64,000 nucleotides of DNA. It comes from Flammeovirgaceae bacterium. Its GTDB lineage: Bacteria; Bacteroidota; Bacteroidia; Cytophagales; Cyclobacteriaceae. The notes beneath the pieces were generated by a model. The model searched no databases and was not told the origin of the DNA. It worked only from the letters and a program-made list of their open reading frames with translations. Position numbers and translations under genes: made by a program. Below are positions 61,586 through 64,000 of this stretch, piece after piece (position 1 is the stretch's first letter; every line of letters begins with the position of its first letter). The stretch is taken from the NCBI GenBank assembly GCA_015180985.1, contig CP054185.1, positions 558,001 to 622,000 of the forward strand. Reading direction: 5' to 3'.

Positions 61586-63685
61586 TTAATTAGGCAGTGT
61601 CTTTTCAAAAATGTCAGAGAACCATAAGTGCCAAAGAAAGTACGGATATATTCTATTTTTCTGAATTTGCTTCAAGTCTTTCTCGATTCCTTTCAATCGC
61701 TCTTGTTCTTTAAGAATCCGATCCAAAATATTACGAAGTTTCTTCAGACTGTCTTCTTTCTTCTTCTTATCAGCATTCGTCTTTGGGGTTTGTCTATTTG
61801 CCGTGGCCAGCTTTAGCTCGATGTCATTGAGTGCATCATTATTCCGTCTGACTTTGTCTTGAATCTGCCCTTTGATGAACTTACTGACGATGTCATCTAT
61901 GCTATGTTGTAATTCTTTCTTTACTTCGCTATTGTCGGCTGCGAAATACTTTTTTACCAACGACTTAAGATGATCAATGTCCTCCCTACTAAATTTATTT
62001 TCATCCCTGAAGAGCTTTGTCTCTTCTTCAACTCTAACGCACAAATCCAAGTCCTCATAAGATTCTAATAAGCTATCGCCTTGCATGATTTTATAATCGA
62101 GGTTCGGCAATGGTCTTGGCTTATCCTCATCGACAACAAGGCTCAACCAAAATCTTAATCGTGCAATATCCACCGCACCCTTTTCAACGTCCACTCCATA
62201 AATAGAACCTTGGATGATTTTCTCCTTTGCACTTGCTGGATTCCAGCTTGAATTACTTCCATAGGCTATTACCTCTTTGATAGAGAAAATTTCCAGAAGA
62301 AGTCCCATTGGAAATGCGCCTGAACCAATTGCCGGGTCGCAAATTTTGACTCTGTCCAGGATACTTGCAACTTGAATTAATACGGCTGCTTCGATTTTAT
62401 CTACTTCCTTATATCGAACTAACCTTTCGACAGTGTCTCTTTTAAGTCCAGATTCTGTCACTATGTATTCCATCAAACTTTCTTGGCACATATAGTGAAC
62501 GATCTCCTTTGGAGTGTAGAAAGTACCCCGATCTTTGTTGTCTTCAAGGAGGTTTTCAAAAATATGTCCTAACATCTCAGGGTCAACTGCAATGGTGTGA
62601 TCGTCTGGACTATCTTCGTGAACTGTGAAATTAAATGCTTGTAAAAAGTCAAGAAATCCCCGTTGCTTTGGATCTTCATTGCTGTCCGGATTGTGAAAGA
62701 GTTTTGGATCAAAAGTGAGCACCTTTTGATCAATATCTTCCTTGTCAAAAAGGCCGCCATTCAGAAAAGGAATTTTCACCTTTTTCTTATCTGGCAATGC
62801 AAAGTCATCATTCGGTCTTCCCTTGTGATTATTTAATGTGTCGAAAAACAAAACTTTAAGCCATCTTTCGTAAAAGGTTTCATTTGCTCCGCTTGTTAAA
62901 TATAGATTCATTAAGAATTCAGGGTCTCCATCCTTATAGTCGACTGTGCTGGCTCCCAACCAACCCTTCTTTTGAACGAAGGAGAGAAAAACTAATCGCC
63001 CAAGAAGTTTCTTAACGAAGTCTCGAATAAGCTTTTCATTTCCATTAAATGCCGACTTCTTACAGTTTGATTGGTCTAAATATTTGAGGAACTTCTCATA
63101 GTGTAACTTGTATTCATCAAAGAATGCTTTGCTAAGTCTCTCGACTGAAAAGGCCTTTGTAAGAGCTTTTAGATCAATTGTTTTTTCAATTGATAGAGAT
63201 TCAAACCTCTCTGCTGCTGTCTTGCAACTTTCTCCAGGGCCCAATAAGAACGTATATCGTTTTGCGTTGGTCGATTTTTCTTTGATGCCGTCAGAGGTAA
63301 GCTCGCTATCTTTGGCTACCAATGTCAATCTCCAAATCTTCTTATTATCAGGCGAAACAAAACTGACCAAAGCAGCCTGTCCGGAAATTAGAAGTCTTCT
63401 TGCGTACTGTTGAATGGCTACCTTACTCTGTTCAATTCGGACTTTCGATTGAAGTGCAATTTCATAACAGGTTACTTCCGTTCCATCCTCCAGCGTTATT
63501 GCCCCATAGACTGAGATAGTATTTATTACCTTTTTCTCGGACGCAGTTGGCTGTATAGATGCTGGAGCTGGTGATTGCAGAAGTTTAAAATTGCTATTAA
63601 ATATTTGGCTCAAAACATCCTTTGAAAACAACAACCTATCATAAGGTCTTTGCAGTGATTGCTGAAGTTGTATTCTACTTGCCAT
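61586..63685 (-). pseudogene. Type IIG restriction-modification enzyme, N-terminal part (cut off by IS)
   Basis: The first ~694 native codons of an Eco57I-like enzyme, then TLPN and a stop supplied by the IS. It has the N-terminal region (QRPYDRLLFSKDVLSQIF), the helical YTPKEIVHYM segment, methylase motif I DPAIGSGAFPMGLL, and YGVDVEKGAVDIARLRFWLSLV. A charged coiled linker near the end (LKSLVKKYFAADN... to KDLKQIQKN) leads to WFSDIFE, where the IS sits. Motif IV (NPPY) and the recognition domain are on the other side, so this half alone cannot methylate. Confidence 0.92.
61602..61609. repeat. Target-site duplication, right copy
   Basis: TTTTCAAA, equal to 60193-60200. Confidence 0.92.
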
Positions 63686-63688
63686 ATC

Positions 63689-64000
63689 TTAAGAAAAGCT
63701 TTGGGTAAGGACAATTTTTGGATTTATTATACCTCTTGGCTTAGGTTCCTGTATTGGTTGCTCAGTAACTCTAGCTGACAAATCGTAGCGGTCAAGAACT
63801 TGCGTGAACAACAATTCAATAAAAGTTTCTGGAGTGCGCATTACTCTTTCATTATTTGTAAAAAAGTCGTTTATCTCCTTGGGAAATCCTTTCGAAGCAA
63901 ATGTTCCTTGCTTGATCAGTTCCAATGTCCTTAGAAGTACTTTTCTCTTTTGTTCCGTTGGGGCAATCTTGACAATTGCATTTATATTGGTGATTGCCTT
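63689..64000 (-). CDS. C-terminal part of an unidentified protein (continues beyond window)
   Basis: The frame is open to the right edge and ends at 63689, 3 nt before the restriction gene starts, so the two are probably one operon. About 104 residues are visible (NAIVKIAPTEQKRKVLLRT, then IKQGTFASKGFPKEINDFF and RVMRTPETFIELLFTQVL, ending in IINPKIVLTQSFS). No motif is recognisable. It may be a partner subunit or helicase of the restriction system, but the visible tail does not show this. Confidence 0.65.
   Translation of the reverse strand, partial: KAITNINAIVKIAPTEQKRKVLLRTLELIKQGTFASKGFPKEINDFFTNNERVMRTPETFIELLFTQVLDRYDLSARVTEQPIQEPKPRGIINPKIVLTQSFS

Larger units (their letters stand above)
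60201..61601 (+). mobile_element. IS256-family insertion sequence, 1401 bp
   Basis: Bounded by an 8-bp target duplication TTTTCAAA. The left end opens GGTAACGACTAAG; an inverted copy of the first 27 bp (one mismatch) lies at 61545-61571, 30 nt inside the right border. The outermost 25 bp of the right end (starting GACACTG in inverted reading) matches the left end at about 16 positions, so the right end carries two tandem terminal-repeat copies. The element holds one transposase gene and interrupts the restriction enzyme gene. Confidence 0.92.

Noticed and set aside
58890-64000. BREX or DISARM locus
   Set aside because: The enzyme has an Eco57I/TaqI type layout and no PglZ, BrxC, DrmA or DrmB motif is visible; the upstream partner is cut by the window edge, so this stays open but unsupported.
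1-64000. CRISPR array or rRNA genes
   Set aside because: No regularly spaced repeats and no rRNA-like sequence were seen on either strand.

Overview
The window comes from a member of the phylum Bacteroidota, most likely order Cytophagales. The signs are SusC/OMR-type TonB receptors with N-terminal carboxypeptidase-regulatory domains, a PorZ-like type IX secretion protein, TAnnTTTG-type promoter boxes, an IntDOT-like tyrosine integrase and AraC regulators with a multi-pass membrane half. No taxonomic search was possible, so genus is left open.

Layout. (1) 1-28.8 kb is core chromosome: a vWA/YfbK-like protein cut by the left edge; an ECF sigma factor and zinc anti-sigma coupled to gmk and nadD; a DUF5686 outer-membrane protein; the selenouridine pair mnmH/selU and selD; frr and pyrH; a biotin carrier; a TPP riboswitch driving a TonB receptor; a UbiA prenyltransferase; purN; tdk and porZ-like; recO, recR, an aspartate-type aminotransferase, clpS, a sodium:solute symporter and an alkyltransferase-like protein. 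(2) 28.8-29.3 kb holds a shattered 5' half of tRNA-Ser, a GIY-YIG nuclease and an intact tRNA-Ser(TGA). (3) 29.3-38.2 kb is an integrative element: integrase, a membrane protein with a C2H2 motif, and a leftward operon of methylase/strawberry-notch helicase (frameshifted), RecA-like ATPase and 3TM holin. (4) 38.2-47.2 kb is AT-rich accessory DNA: small DUF proteins, a serine hydrolase, an esterase, two membrane AraC regulators, and an S24 repressor flanked by two paralogous small DNA-binding proteins. (5) 47.2-57.1 kb is an envelope-remodelling region: a GT2, GT39 and lipid-A-N-terminal-domain operon, HD and PAP2 phosphatase-family proteins, a PepSY-like protein, an EamA protein, a TonB receptor and an OmpR-type two-component system. 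(6) 57.2-64 kb is a phase-variable restriction-modification locus.

The most striking system is the last. A Hin-like serine recombinase lies next to a silent, oppositely oriented target-recognition cassette of an Eco57I-like type IIG enzyme. The silent cassette and the matching place in the active gene carry an identical 23-bp inverted repeat, in the same reading frame. Flipping the 1.86-kb segment would exchange the specificity domain. In this genome the enzyme is also interrupted, just before its NPPY methylase motif, by a 1401-bp IS256-family element. Its 8-bp target duplication (TTTTCAAA) allows exact reconstruction of an 1128-residue protein.

Limits: all calls were made by eye from the sequence. 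Family names rest on recognised motifs, not on database searches. The right end of the tRNA-linked integrative element was not found in the window.
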